Below, piece after piece: positions 16,482 through 25,245 of a stretch of 64,000 bases of DNA (position 1 is its first letter; each line of letters starts with the position of its first letter). The stretch covers positions 1 to 64,000 of the forward strand of contig JAFSMR010000022.1 in the NCBI GenBank assembly GCA_017447805.1, given 5' to 3'. Both the position numbers and the translations under genes were made by a program. The notes beneath the pieces were generated by a model. That model had not been told where the DNA came from, searched no databases, and saw only the letters and a program-made list of their open reading frames with translations. Source of the DNA: Kiritimatiellia bacterium (GTDB lineage Bacteria; Verrucomicrobiota; Kiritimatiellia; RFP12; UBA1067).

Positions 16482-17291
16482 ATGTCTCTACTTGAACGAA
16501 TCACCTCCGGGGCGAAACCACGCCCCCCTCGAATCCTAGTCTATGGCCCACCTGGAGTGGGCAAGTCGAGCTGGGCTGCACAGGCTCCCAATCCTGTGTT
16601 CATCCCCGTCGAGGATGGAATAGACCATCTGTCGGTCCCCCGCTTCGACCACGTGACGGACTACGCCAAGTTCGTCGAATGCCTGAAAGCCGTCCGCGAC
16701 GAGCAGCACGATTTCCAAACTTTGGTTATCGACTCGCTGACGGCGCTCCAGAACCTCGTCACCGACGGCGTGTGCAAGGCCGCAGGAGTCAAGTTCCTCG
16801 AAACCGCATACGGCGGCTACAACCGTGGGCAGTCCGCTGCGCTTACGCAGATGCGCAAAGAGGTTTACACGCTCCTCGACGAAATCAGGGCGAAGCGCAA
16901 CATGGCCATCGTTCAGATTGCACACGACCACATCGAGAACGTGAAGCGCGCAGACGGCACGACCGACCGCAGGCTCGCGCCGCGCCTTATCCCCGGCATC
17001 TGCGACTGGGTCTCCGAATGGAACGACATCGTCATCTCCGCCGACTTCCGCACCATCGAGGATGCGAACGGCAACAGGATGATCGTGGGCAAGAACGGCG
17101 GCGAACGCGAGATGTACGCCGTCGGCTCCATCCACCGCCTCGCCAAGAACCGCTACGGCATCCCCGCCGGCGCTCTGCCGCTCACGTGGGACGCAATCCG
17201 CGAGGCCATCGCCAAGGCGAAGGCTGCGGACGCGCCTTCGCAGGACGCATCCGCTACCCAGCCTGCCGCCACGGGTGATATTGAAAAGTAA
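16482..17291 (+). CDS. Sak4-like RecA-fold ATPase
   Basis: 269 aa with Walker A GPPGVGKS (residues 24-31) and Walker B-like LVIDSLTAL, plus QIAHDHIENV; this is the layout of the phage AAA_24/Sak4 nucleotide-binding family. These RecA-related ATPases promote single-strand annealing with a phage SSB. ATG 16482 has GAAAGGAAAG in front; the frame is open further upstream without a good site. The C-terminal 25 residues are Ala/Pro-rich and disordered. It sits between the exonuclease and the DUF669 SSB-like gene. Confidence 0.85.
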   Translation: MSLLERITSGAKPRPPRILVYGPPGVGKSSWAAQAPNPVFIPVEDGIDHLSVPRFDHVTDYAKFVECLKAVRDEQHDFQTLVIDSLTALQNLVTDGVCKAAGVKFLETAYGGYNRGQSAALTQMRKEVYTLLDEIRAKRNMAIVQIAHDHIENVKRADGTTDRRLAPRLIPGICDWVSEWNDIVISADFRTIEDANGNRMIVGKNGGEREMYAVGSIHRLAKNRYGIPAGALPLTWDAIREAIAKAKAADAPSQDASATQPAATGDIEK

Positions 17292-17314
17292 ACCGAACAG
17301 AAAGGACAGTCAAA

Positions 17315-17776
17315 ATGGACGAAGTATTCTTTGACGCGACGAGCGTCGAACCCGCCGGGTCGTTCGACCCGATTCCCGCTGGCGACTACGAGGTTGTCAT
17401 CCTCGAGTCGAAGTGGAAGCCCACCAAGGCCGGCACGGGGTCTTACCTCGAAATCAAGTGCCAGGTCACCAAGGGGGACTACGCGAAGCGCAACCTCTGG
17501 GCGCGGCTCAACCTCAAGAACCCGAACGTCACGGCGGTCGAGATCGCCAAGCGCGAGCTTTCCGCGATCTGCCATGCGGTCGGCGTCCTCAAGCCCAAGT
17601 CCAAGGACGAGCTGAACGGCATTCCGCTCGTGGCGAAGGTCGCGGTCAGGGACAACCAGGACGGCGAGCCGACGAATGAGATCAAGGGCTGGAAGGCAGT
17701 CGAGGGCGGAAGCGCCGCGCCTGTGGCAACGCCCGCTCCCAAGCAGCCCGTCAACGCTGGAGGAGCCCCCTGGTGA
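17315..17776 (+). CDS. DUF669 protein, probable phage SSB-like
   Basis: 153 aa matching DUF669: an N-terminal FDPIPAGDYEVVILESKWKP strand pair, YLEIKCQVTKGDYAKRNLW, and LVAKVAVRDNQDGEPTNEIKG. The family lies next to Sak4-type recombinases and behaves as a single-stranded DNA-binding partner. The C-terminus is a flexible Ala/Pro/Gly tail ending in PW, resembling an SSB interaction tip without the usual acidic residues. Its stop overlaps the GTG start of the resolvase gene. Confidence 0.85.
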   Translation: MDEVFFDATSVEPAGSFDPIPAGDYEVVILESKWKPTKAGTGSYLEIKCQVTKGDYAKRNLWARLNLKNPNVTAVEIAKRELSAICHAVGVLKPKSKDELNGIPLVAKVAVRDNQDGEPTNEIKGWKAVEGGSAAPVATPAPKQPVNAGGAPW

Positions 17777-18120
17777 GGTCACTCGACGCCATCCTTCCAT
17801 TCCCCCCGTCGGTGAATTCGTACTATCGCCATGTGGGCTTCAAAGTCCTGATCAGCCGAGATGGACGCAAGTACCGCAAGATGGTCGTTTCACGGCTCGC
17901 GGGGACGAGGCCGCTTGAGGGACGTCTGTCCCTCACGGCCTTGCTCTATCCGAAGGACAGGCGTCGGCGCGATGCGGACAACACCCTCAAATGCCTCCTC
18001 GACTCGCTCGCACACGCCGGGACGATGCATGACGATTCGCAGATAAAAGTGCTGCACGTCGAAATGCGGGAGCCCGACGGAGACGCGCGGGTCGAGGTGC
18101 ATCTTGAGGAGATCGAATAG
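17773..18120 (+). CDS. rusA: RusA-family Holliday junction resolvase
   Basis: 115 aa. PFPPSVNSYYR at the N-terminus and RRRDADNTLKCLLDSLAHAG followed by DDSQIK carry the RusA acidic residues that bind metal at the junction. It cuts four-way DNA junctions formed by phage recombination or replication. It starts with GTG at 17773 inside the end of the DUF669 gene (GTGA overlap), AGGAG lying 10 bases before it. Length is normal for the family. Confidence 0.92.
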   Translation: MRSLDAILPFPPSVNSYYRHVGFKVLISRDGRKYRKMVVSRLAGTRPLEGRLSLTALLYPKDRRRRDADNTLKCLLDSLAHAGTMHDDSQIKVLHVEMREPDGDARVEVHLEEIE

Positions 18121-18138
18121 ACAAGAGCGAAGAAACTC

Positions 18139-19860
18139 ATGGGACTTCGATACTACCAGGAGGACGCCGTGCGGGCGGTCTACGACCACCTCCGGCGGAA
18201 GAAGACGAATCCGTGCGTGGAGATGCCCGTTGGCTCCGGCAAGAGCTGGGTCTTGGGGCAGATCGCATCGGACACGGTGAAGACGTGGGGAGGCCGCGCG
18301 CTCGTTGTGGCGGGCGCGAAGGAGCTTCTGGAACAGAACGCCGAGAAGATATCCCTCGTCGCGCCCGACTTGAACGTGGGCGTGTGTTCAGCCGGGCTGG
18401 ACAGATGGGAGGCCGACCGCGACGTGGTCGTTGGCGGTGTGCAGTCCATCTTCCGCAGAGCCGGCGAGATAGGCAGGCGGGACGTGTGCATCATCGACGA
18501 ATGCCATTTGATACCGCCGGACGGAGAGGGAATGTACCGCTCGCTCATCGCGGGGCTGCTCTCGATCAACCCGAAGATGCGGATCGTCGGCTGCACGGCG
18601 ACGCCGTACCGGCTCAAGGGCGGGATGATATGCAAGCCGGAGAACATTTTGAACGAAATCTGCTACAAGATCGACCTCAAGGAACTGATAGACAAGGGCT
18701 TCCTCTCGAAACTCTCGGCGAAGTCCGGGAAGACCCTCGCCAAGTTCGACTCGCTGCACATCCGCGCCGGCGAGTTCGTCAGCGAAGAGGTGGAGAAGGC
18801 AATGGGCGAGGACGCCATCGTCTCGTCCGCCTGCCGCGAAATCGTGGAGCTGACGCAGAGCCGCAGAAGCGTCCTCATCTTCTGCTCGTCCGTGGCGCAT
18901 TGCCATGCAGTCGCTGAGAAGATATCCCGCTACTCCGGCCAGGAGTGCGCCGTGGTGACGGGTGACACGCCGTCGTTGGAACGGGCGGAGATTCTCGCCC
19001 GGTTCAAGGGCGCGGAAATCGAGACCGACCTCTTCGGCGGGAAGAAGCCGCCTTTGAAGTTCGTATGCAACGTCGAGTGCCTGACTACGGGCTTCGACGC
19101 GCCCAACATCGACTGCGTTTCCCTGCTGCGCCCCACGATGTCCCCCGGACTTCTCATGCAGATGTGCGGACGCGGAACGAGGCTCTCTCCCGAAACGGGC
19201 AAGGAAGACTGCTTGATATTGGACTTCGGCGGGAACATCGCCCGTCACGGATGCCTCGACCAGCTGCGCCCGCCGGGCGAGAGAACCGGCGAGAAGCAAG
19301 GCCCGCTCGCGAAGGCGTGTCCCGAATGCCAGACGATGATGCCGCTACCCTTGATGACCTGCCCCAACTGCGGACACGAGTTCGAGCGCAAAGAGCGCGA
19401 GGTCAAGATCGAGGCCACCGCCTCGACGCTCGGCGTCCTCTCCGGCGAAACAACCGTGGAAACTCTGGAGGTGACGCATACGGACTACGAGGCGTGGGCG
19501 AAGCGCGGCGCGCCGCCGGACTACCCGAAGACCGTGAGGGTGACCTACTGGTGCGGGATTAACGACCGCTACAGCGAATGGGTCTGCCCGGAGCATTCCG
19601 GCTACGCCCGGCGCAAGTTCATCGAGTGGTTCAAGGCTCGGAGGGTCGCGGACGACGTGTTCATCCCAGCAAACGCCGACGAGTTCCTTGAGGCGGTGTT
19701 CTCCGGGATGGTCAAGGACACGAAGTCCATCACGATCCGCAGGACTGCCGGCGAACGCTGGCCGAAAGTCGTGTCGAGCGTTCCCGGCAATCCGCCGGAG
19801 AACAGTCCGTTCGCGGACGGGACCGGGGAGCCGGAGGACTATGACGATTTGCCGTTTTAG
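18139..19860 (+). CDS. DEAD/DEAH-type (DECH) phage helicase
   Basis: 573 aa. The first RecA lobe has a Q-motif-like RYYQEDAVRAV, Walker A PVGSGKSW, DECH in VCIIDECHLIPP and CTATPYRLKGG; the second lobe has LIFCSSVAHCH, TTGFDAPNIDCVSLLRPT and QMCGRGTRLS. A zinc ribbon CPECQTMMPL...CPNCGHEF lies between about residues 395 and 415. This is the ResIII/UvsW-type helicase often found in phage replication blocks, used to unwind or remodel replication and recombination intermediates. The C-terminal 150 residues are less typical. Confidence 0.92.
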   Translation: MGLRYYQEDAVRAVYDHLRRKKTNPCVEMPVGSGKSWVLGQIASDTVKTWGGRALVVAGAKELLEQNAEKISLVAPDLNVGVCSAGLDRWEADRDVVVGGVQSIFRRAGEIGRRDVCIIDECHLIPPDGEGMYRSLIAGLLSINPKMRIVGCTATPYRLKGGMICKPENILNEICYKIDLKELIDKGFLSKLSAKSGKTLAKFDSLHIRAGEFVSEEVEKAMGEDAIVSSACREIVELTQSRRSVLIFCSSVAHCHAVAEKISRYSGQECAVVTGDTPSLERAEILARFKGAEIETDLFGGKKPPLKFVCNVECLTTGFDAPNIDCVSLLRPTMSPGLLMQMCGRGTRLSPETGKEDCLILDFGGNIARHGCLDQLRPPGERTGEKQGPLAKACPECQTMMPLPLMTCPNCGHEFERKEREVKIEATASTLGVLSGETTVETLEVTHTDYEAWAKRGAPPDYPKTVRVTYWCGINDRYSEWVCPEHSGYARRKFIEWFKARRVADDVFIPANADEFLEAVFSGMVKDTKSITIRRTAGERWPKVVSSVPGNPPENSPFADGTGEPEDYDDLPF

Positions 19861-19872
19861 GAGGATTTCAGA

Positions 19873-20088
19873 ATGGAAGACGAATTCGAGTTCGAGGAGC
19901 GGATGGCGAAGCGGGCGATGCTCATTGAGAAAGCGATCCGCTACGCCATCGGCCTTGTCGTATTGACCGCCGTGGTGGCGTTCTTCTGCCGCATCGCGGC
20001 AAACAAGGCCGACTCGTCCGCGAGCGACCAGTGGATGCAGGCGATAGAGAACGTCCGGCGGGAGGCCGCGAAGAAGGAGGCGCGATGA
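19873..20088 (+). CDS. Small membrane protein
   Basis: 71 aa with one clear membrane helix (YAIGLVVLTAVVAFFC, about residues 24-40) between a charged acidic/basic N-terminus and a charged helical C-terminus. AGGAGG lies just before the ATG. The stop overlaps the primase start (ATGA). Function unknown; it may anchor the replication proteins encoded next to it or alter the membrane. Confidence 0.7.
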   Translation: MEDEFEFEERMAKRAMLIEKAIRYAIGLVVLTAVVAFFCRIAANKADSSASDQWMQAIENVRREAAKKEAR

Positions 20089-22337
20089 ACGGGGAGAGCA
20101 TTTCTTCGGAACTCGCGCTCTCCTACCGCAGGGCCGGACTGTCCGTGCTTCCCGCCGTCAAGGCGAAGAAGCGCCCGGCTGTCGGCGCGTGGAGGACGTG
20201 GGCGGGACGGCTTCCGACCGAGGTCGAAGTCGAGGCGTGGTTTTCCAACGCCCACGATGCCGTGTGCATCGTCGCTGGCAAGGTGTCAGGCCACCTCGAA
20301 TGCATCGACTTCGACCAGAAAGCCGAAGCCTATGGGGCATGGTGTGCAAAGATCGCTCCCGTAGTGCTCGATAGCGTCGTCGTGGAGTCAACGCCATCCG
20401 GTGGAAAGCACGTGGTGTACCGGTGCGAGACGCCGGTCGAGGGCAACCTCAAGCTGGCGCAGGGAATGCGCGACGGCAAGCGCAAGACTCTCATCGAGAC
20501 CCGTGGCGAGGGCGGGCTCTTCCTCTGCTCTCCGACTCCCGGCTACGCCCTGGAGCGAGGCGACTTTGAACACATCCCCGTCATTTCGCAGGAGGCGCGA
20601 CAAGCCCTGCTGTCCGCCGCGAGGGAGATGGACGAACCGTGCGCCCAACCCGCCCCGAAGAACGCGACACAGGGGCTACAGTCGGCCTTTCTGACGCGAC
20701 CGGGGGACGATTTCAACCAACGGGGCGACATCCGTCCGCTTCTGACCGCGCACGGGTGGACTTTCGGAGGGTCGAAGCCGGACGGGAACGAACTCTGGAC
20801 GAGGCCCGGCAAGGACGCGAGGGCCGGGCATTCAGCAACCTTCAAGGACGGCGTGTTCTATGTGTTTTCGTCGAACGCCGCGCCCTTCGAGCCGGGCAAG
20901 GGGTACAACGCCTTCCAGGTGTACGCGACACTCGCACACGGAGGCGACTTCACCGCAGCGGCGAAAGAACTCCTCTCGCAGGGCTACGGACAGCCGGAGC
21001 CGGACGATCTCGGCGTCGATCTATCTGCGATCATGTCGGACGGAAGCACACAATCCGAGCCGCAGGACGACGAAGACAAGGCCGCAGTAGCGGACGATTT
21101 CGCAGACCCTGGCCCGATGCCGCCTGAACTGTACGATGTTCCCGGATTCGTTTCGGAACTGATGGGCTACACGCTCCGCACGGCACCGTATCCGAACAAG
21201 GCGCTCGCGTTCGCCGGGGCGTTCGCCATGCTGGCGCACCTCGCGGGACGGAAGTACAAGGACCCGTTCGGAACCAGGCCGAACGTGTACATTCTCTCGC
21301 TCGCAGCGTCCGGGTCCGGCAAGCAGCATCCGCGTAGCGTGAACGTGTCGCTTGCCGCGCTCAAGGGCTTTGCGTCGGAACTCGGAGACTATTTCGCGTC
21401 CGGCGAGGGCTTGGAGGACTCGATGCTCGTCTCGCCCTCGATGCTCTTCCAGATAGACGAGGCGGACGCGCTCTTCAACACGGTCAAGATGGAAGACCCG
21501 AGGGCGGAGATGCTGAACTCGATGCTGCTCCGGTTCTTCTCCGAATCGTCCTCGGCGCACATCATGCGCAAGAAGGCGTTGCAGAAAGGACAGAAGGCAT
21601 CGTCCTCCTGCATCGTCCAGCCGCATTTGACCTTCCTTGGCACGGCGGTTCCGAAATTCCTCTACCAGTCGCTCTCGGAGCGCGTCCTCTCGAACGGTCT
21701 TCTCGCCCGATGCCTCGTCCTCGAAGCGGGCGAGCGCGGCGAGGCCAACGAGACGCCGGAGGAGTCGGAGTTTCCGCAGCGCGTACTCGACGACATCGGC
21801 GAACTGAAGCGAATCGGCTCCGAGTGCGACCTCTTCAGCGAGTTCCCGCAGCCGCGCACCGTCCCTATGGAGGCCGCGGCGCGGCTTCGCGTGAACGAGA
21901 TACGCCGCGAGGCCGATGCCTGCTACCGCAAGTACGAGAAGACGAACTCAGAGGCCGCGCTCGCGCTCTGGGCTCGCGCCGGCGAAAAGGTCATGAAGGC
22001 CGCGCTCGTCTACGCAATCTCGCAATCCGCGTCCGCGCCTGTCATCACCGTAGAGGCCGTGGACTGGGCCTACCGGCTCGTCTTCCATGCGACGAGGCGG
22101 ATGCTCTTTCAGGCGGGGCTGTACGTCTACGACACCGAGTTCGACAGGCAGGTCAAGAACGTCCGCCAGAAGATTCTCTCCAAGGGGAACGGACGGCTTT
22201 CGTACCGCGCTCTCCTGCGCTCGATCCATATGCACAAGGACGAGGTCATGCGGATAATCGACACGATGACCGCGCGCGGCGAGATCGAGACGGAACAGGG
22301 CAGCAAAGGCGGTCTCGTGTTCGTGCTGAAGAGGTGA
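20085..22337 (+). CDS. Bifunctional primase-polymerase / DUF3987 helicase-like protein
   Basis: 750 aa from ATG 20085 (AAGGAGG in front). The N-terminal half is a prim-pol domain: LSVLPAVKAKKRPAVGAW, the metal-binding CIDFDQ, then STPSGGKHVVYR, the usual D-x-D and GG-x-H pattern. A linker follows to about residue 340. The C-terminal half is the DUF3987 helicase-like ATPase with Walker A ASGSGKQHPRS and Walker B FQIDEADALF. Such proteins start phage DNA replication by priming and unwinding. A non-coding region rich in dyads follows immediately, which fits an origin. Confidence 0.88.
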   Translation: MNGESISSELALSYRRAGLSVLPAVKAKKRPAVGAWRTWAGRLPTEVEVEAWFSNAHDAVCIVAGKVSGHLECIDFDQKAEAYGAWCAKIAPVVLDSVVVESTPSGGKHVVYRCETPVEGNLKLAQGMRDGKRKTLIETRGEGGLFLCSPTPGYALERGDFEHIPVISQEARQALLSAAREMDEPCAQPAPKNATQGLQSAFLTRPGDDFNQRGDIRPLLTAHGWTFGGSKPDGNELWTRPGKDARAGHSATFKDGVFYVFSSNAAPFEPGKGYNAFQVYATLAHGGDFTAAAKELLSQGYGQPEPDDLGVDLSAIMSDGSTQSEPQDDEDKAAVADDFADPGPMPPELYDVPGFVSELMGYTLRTAPYPNKALAFAGAFAMLAHLAGRKYKDPFGTRPNVYILSLAASGSGKQHPRSVNVSLAALKGFASELGDYFASGEGLEDSMLVSPSMLFQIDEADALFNTVKMEDPRAEMLNSMLLRFFSESSSAHIMRKKALQKGQKASSSCIVQPHLTFLGTAVPKFLYQSLSERVLSNGLLARCLVLEAGERGEANETPEESEFPQRVLDDIGELKRIGSECDLFSEFPQPRTVPMEAAARLRVNEIRREADACYRKYEKTNSEAALALWARAGEKVMKAALVYAISQSASAPVITVEAVDWAYRLVFHATRRMLFQAGLYVYDTEFDRQVKNVRQKILSKGNGRLSYRALLRSIHMHKDEVMRIIDTMTARGEIETEQGSKGGLVFVLKR

Positions 22338-22354
22338 AGATATGTCAATGAATG

Positions 22355-22615
22355 TGTCAGCGTCTGTGTCAGCAACGTCGTCCGCACGGCGACACATGGC
22401 CGTTCATCCGTCAGCCGCGCTGACAGATGCGCTGACATATCCGCTGACGTTCGGGGAAGAGAAGAAGATGTGTAAAAACCCAATAAATACACATATTTTC
22501 TTCTTCTCTCTTCCATCTGTCAGCAATGTCGGCACCGGGTCGGCTCGGGGACCGTTTTCAGCCCGGAACAGCCGTTTATCCGTGTCCGCACCTCGCGCGC
22601 GCGAGGACGCTGACA
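22355..22615. repeat. TGTCAG/CTGACA iteron-like cluster, candidate replication origin
   Basis: Eight copies of TGTCAG or close variants in 260 bp: starts at 22355, 22367, 22409 (CGTCAG), 22420, 22432, 22444 (CTGACG), 22518 and 22610. The first two face the same way at 12-bp spacing; the next group is inverted, also at 12-bp spacing, around a GTCAGC-CGC-GCTGAC palindrome. CCTCGCGC/GCGCGAGG at 22591-22606 is a perfect 16-bp palindrome. The region has no credible gene and follows the primase-helicase. Regular spacing and dyads suggest binding sites for an initiator or a repressor. Confidence 0.5.
22455..22514. repeat. Long purine/pyrimidine hairpin
   Basis: The left arm GGAAGAGAAGAAGATGTGTA pairs with the right arm 22488-22514 (a pyrimidine-rich stretch beginning TACACA and ending TCTTCC), with a small bulge and an AT-rich loop. 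One arm is almost all purine. It lies inside the iteron-like region after the primase stop and could be a terminator, an unwinding element or a single-strand origin structure. Confidence 0.6.
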
Positions 22616-22896
22616 CAAAAAAGGACAACCCCGGACGGGGCAAAGGGCGCCAAAGCAATAGCGCTGTTGATCCCATACGGAGTTGTCGGCGAACAATATA
22701 CCCTATCGGCCCCGGAAAGTCAACGGGGCAAATGCGGAATCCGGCATTTTCGCGCTACTTCGCCCCGATGTCGGGTGATAAGGGATTATCGGCGGGCGGT
22801 TCCTCCCCAGCCCCTCCAGACGGCAGGGCGCGGGAAGGAGCGCGGCTAACAAGGAGACTTTATTTCTGTCGGGAAAATCCCGGAAAGGCAAAAGAC
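22616..22896. other. Gene-free stretch before the ParB-methyltransferase
   Basis: No credible reading frame. It holds GC-rich sequence, short inverted repeats such as ATCCGGCATT/GATGTCGGG-like segments, and near its end the ribosome-binding site GGAAAGG of the next gene. The methyltransferase frame is open through this stretch, but that extension lacks coding character and a start site. Confidence 0.5.
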
Positions 22897-24189
22897 ATGG
22901 CTAAAATCGAGAACTTGCGGATCGATTCGCTCACGCCATACGAGCGGAATCCGCGCAACAACGACCAGGCGGTCGCAGGCGTGGTCGCATCCATCCGCCA
23001 ATACGGATTCATCGGCGCGATCATCGTCAACAAGGATCGCGTCATCATCAACGGCCATACGCGCGTAAAGGCGATGAAGGAGCTGGGCGCGGAGACGATC
23101 CCCGCCATCGTGGTCGACCACCTCACGCCGGAGCAGGAGCGGGCGCTCCGCATCGCCGACAACAAGACCGGCGAGGTCGCGGAGTGGAACGAAGAGCTGC
23201 TCAAGGCCGAGTTGCAGGCTCTCCAGGAGGCCGGGTTCGACATGGACGCCCTTGGATTCGACACATCGGAGATCGACGAGCTGATCGGCGGCACGACCGA
23301 CGAAATCGGCGAAACCGATCCGAACGACGTGCCGGAGACGCCGGAAGTGCCGGTGTCGAAACCGGGCGAGGTGTACAGGCTCGGAAAGCACCTCCTCGTC
23401 TGCGGAGACTCCACCAAGGCGGAGGACGTGGCCAAGGTGTGCAAGCCGGGCGAAGCCGGACTGTGGCTCACCGACCCTCCGTACAACGTGGACTACCACG
23501 GCTCCGACGGACAGTCCATCCAGAATGATTCGATGGAGGACTCGAAGTTCCGCGAGTTCCTGCGAGCTGCATTCGCCGTGGCCGAAAAGTCGATGAAGCC
23601 GGGAGCGGCGTTCTACATCTTCCATGCCGATTCCGAGGGATACAACTTTCGCGGCGCTTGCTTCGACATCGGGCTTCGGGTCCGCCAGTGTCTTGTCTGG
23701 AAGAAGAACTCGCTCGTCCTTGGGCGGCAGGACTATCACTGGATTCACGAGCCCTGCCTCTACGGCTGGAAGGACGGTGCCGCGCACGAATGGTACGCCG
23801 ACCGCTCGCAGACAACCGTCATGGAGTTCAACAAGCCGAAGAAGAACGACCTCCACCCGACGATGAAGCCGGTGGAAATGCTCGTCTATCTCATCAAGAA
23901 CTCGACAAAACGCGGCGACGCCGTCCTCGACACCTTCGGCGGCAGCGGCTCGACGCTCATCGCCTGCCAGCAGACCGGGCGCGTGTGCAGGATGGTCGAA
24001 CTCGACCCGAAGTACTGCGACGCCATCCGCAGACGCTGGGCGGAATTCGTCAACGGCGAGGGCTGCGACTGGATCGCGCTCACGGCGCCAGACGCCGCAG
24101 GAGACACACCTTCCGGTACCACTACGGTACCACAGGACGCTGTACAGGGCGATACAGACGCCACGGAAGCACACGAATCCGCCCTATAG
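22897..24189 (+). CDS. ParB-domain DNA methyltransferase (N4/N6 type)
   Basis: 430 aa from ATG 22897 (GGAAAGG 9 nt upstream). Residues 1-100 are a ParB-like domain (DSLTPYERNPRNND, VIINGHTRVKAMKELG, IADNKTGE). The rest is a class-beta amino-methyltransferase with motif IV DPPYNVDYHG and motif I DTFGGSGSTLIAC, catalytic motif before SAM motif. It methylates adenine N6 or cytosine N4. This fusion is common in phages and probably protects phage DNA from restriction. A SAM synthetase gene follows directly. Confidence 0.93.
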   Translation: MAKIENLRIDSLTPYERNPRNNDQAVAGVVASIRQYGFIGAIIVNKDRVIINGHTRVKAMKELGAETIPAIVVDHLTPEQERALRIADNKTGEVAEWNEELLKAELQALQEAGFDMDALGFDTSEIDELIGGTTDEIGETDPNDVPETPEVPVSKPGEVYRLGKHLLVCGDSTKAEDVAKVCKPGEAGLWLTDPPYNVDYHGSDGQSIQNDSMEDSKFREFLRAAFAVAEKSMKPGAAFYIFHADSEGYNFRGACFDIGLRVRQCLVWKKNSLVLGRQDYHWIHEPCLYGWKDGAAHEWYADRSQTTVMEFNKPKKNDLHPTMKPVEMLVYLIKNSTKRGDAVLDTFGGSGSTLIACQQTGRVCRMVELDPKYCDAIRRRWAEFVNGEGCDWIALTAPDAAGDTPSGTTTVPQDAVQGDTDATEAHESAL

Positions 24190-24212
24190 CAAGAGAACAG
24201 GAAGGCACAGAC

Positions 24213-25241
24213 ATGATACAGACATCGGAATACTGCGGCATCGGGCATCCCGACCGCACCTGCGACTACATCGCATCCTACATCCTCGACCGTGCGCTTG
24301 AGCGCGACAGGAACGCCAGAGTGGCCCTTGAAGTGCAGCTCAAGGACGCATTCTGCACGGTTTCCGGCGAGGTGACGTGCGCGACCCCGTTCACGGACGA
24401 GGAAATCGCCCGGTTCTGCCGCGAGTCCGTCGAGAAGATCGGCTACACGGCTGACTACCAGACTCTCTTCGGCAGGGAGAACTGCATCTGCGGGGAAGAC
24501 CTCAAGGTGACTTGCCACATCTCACGGCAGTCGGACGACATCGCGCAAGGCGTGAACGCCGACGGCTGGGGAGACCAGGGGATTGCATGGGGTCTTGCGG
24601 TCGACGAGCCGCAGATGGGCTTCATGCCGAAGGACTACTGGCTCGCCCGGAAGATCGCGCAGCATCTGCACAGCCGCCGCTTCGGCGGGCTGGACATCAA
24701 GACGCAGGTGACGGTGGAGGACGGGGTTCCGAAAGAATGCATCGTCGCGATTCCGATCCGCCCGGAGTGCGACGAGTCGGCGAGCGGCGCCGTGAGGAAC
24801 TATGTGCAGTCGGTTCTTGGGAGCGGTTGCCGCGTCATCGTGAACGGGACGGGACGCTATGTGAAGCACGGCTCGATAGGAGACTGCGGCACGACGGGCC
24901 GGAAGCTCGTCTGCGACTTCTACGGCGGGAACTCGCGCATCGGCGGCGGATCGCCGTGGGGCAAGGACCCGACCAAGGCGGACGTGACGCTGAACGTCCT
25001 CGCCCGCCGCAAGGCCCTTGAGGGGATGAAGCGGTACGGCCTCGAACTGATGCAGTGCGCGATTTCGTGCTGCATCGGCAGGAGGGACATCCGCGTGTCG
25101 CTGTTCGATAAGGAGAACCGCCTCGTCGAGACGTACACGGAGGACAATCCCGCGAGCCACGTCATCGCCTCGCTCGGACTCGACAAGCCCGTCTATGCGG
25201 ATATGTGCGCATCGGGGCTTTTCGGGTACGAGGCCGTGTAG
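24213..25241 (+). CDS. metK: Phage-encoded S-adenosylmethionine synthetase
   Basis: 342 aa, slightly shorter than the usual 380-400. It keeps the ATP-site GHPDR (residues 11-15, normally GHPDK), GWGDQGIAWGLA (the GDQG loop), QVTVEDG, SIGDCGTTGRKLVCDFYGG and GGGSPWGKDPTKAD, where the lysines and aspartates bind phosphates and metal. It joins ATP and methionine into SAM. The ATG at 24213 follows GGAAGG and lies 23 nt after the methyltransferase, so supply of methyl donor to the phage methyltransferases is the obvious role. It converges with the HARE-HTH gene, leaving 4 bp between stops. Confidence 0.9.
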   Translation: MIQTSEYCGIGHPDRTCDYIASYILDRALERDRNARVALEVQLKDAFCTVSGEVTCATPFTDEEIARFCRESVEKIGYTADYQTLFGRENCICGEDLKVTCHISRQSDDIAQGVNADGWGDQGIAWGLAVDEPQMGFMPKDYWLARKIAQHLHSRRFGGLDIKTQVTVEDGVPKECIVAIPIRPECDESASGAVRNYVQSVLGSGCRVIVNGTGRYVKHGSIGDCGTTGRKLVCDFYGGNSRIGGGSPWGKDPTKADVTLNVLARRKALEGMKRYGLELMQCAISCCIGRRDIRVSLFDKENRLVETYTEDNPASHVIASLGLDKPVYADMCASGLFGYEAV

Positions 25242-25245
25242 CCGA

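Noticed and set aside
22355-22615. CRISPR array from the repeated TGTCAG motif
   Set aside because: Units are only 6-7 bases, occur in both orientations, and have no uniform spacers or cas genes.
22342-22896. N-terminal extension of the ParB-methyltransferase through the intergenic region
   Set aside because: The extension is low-complexity, passes through the iteron-like repeats, and ATG 22897 has a good ribosome-binding site at the normal domain start.
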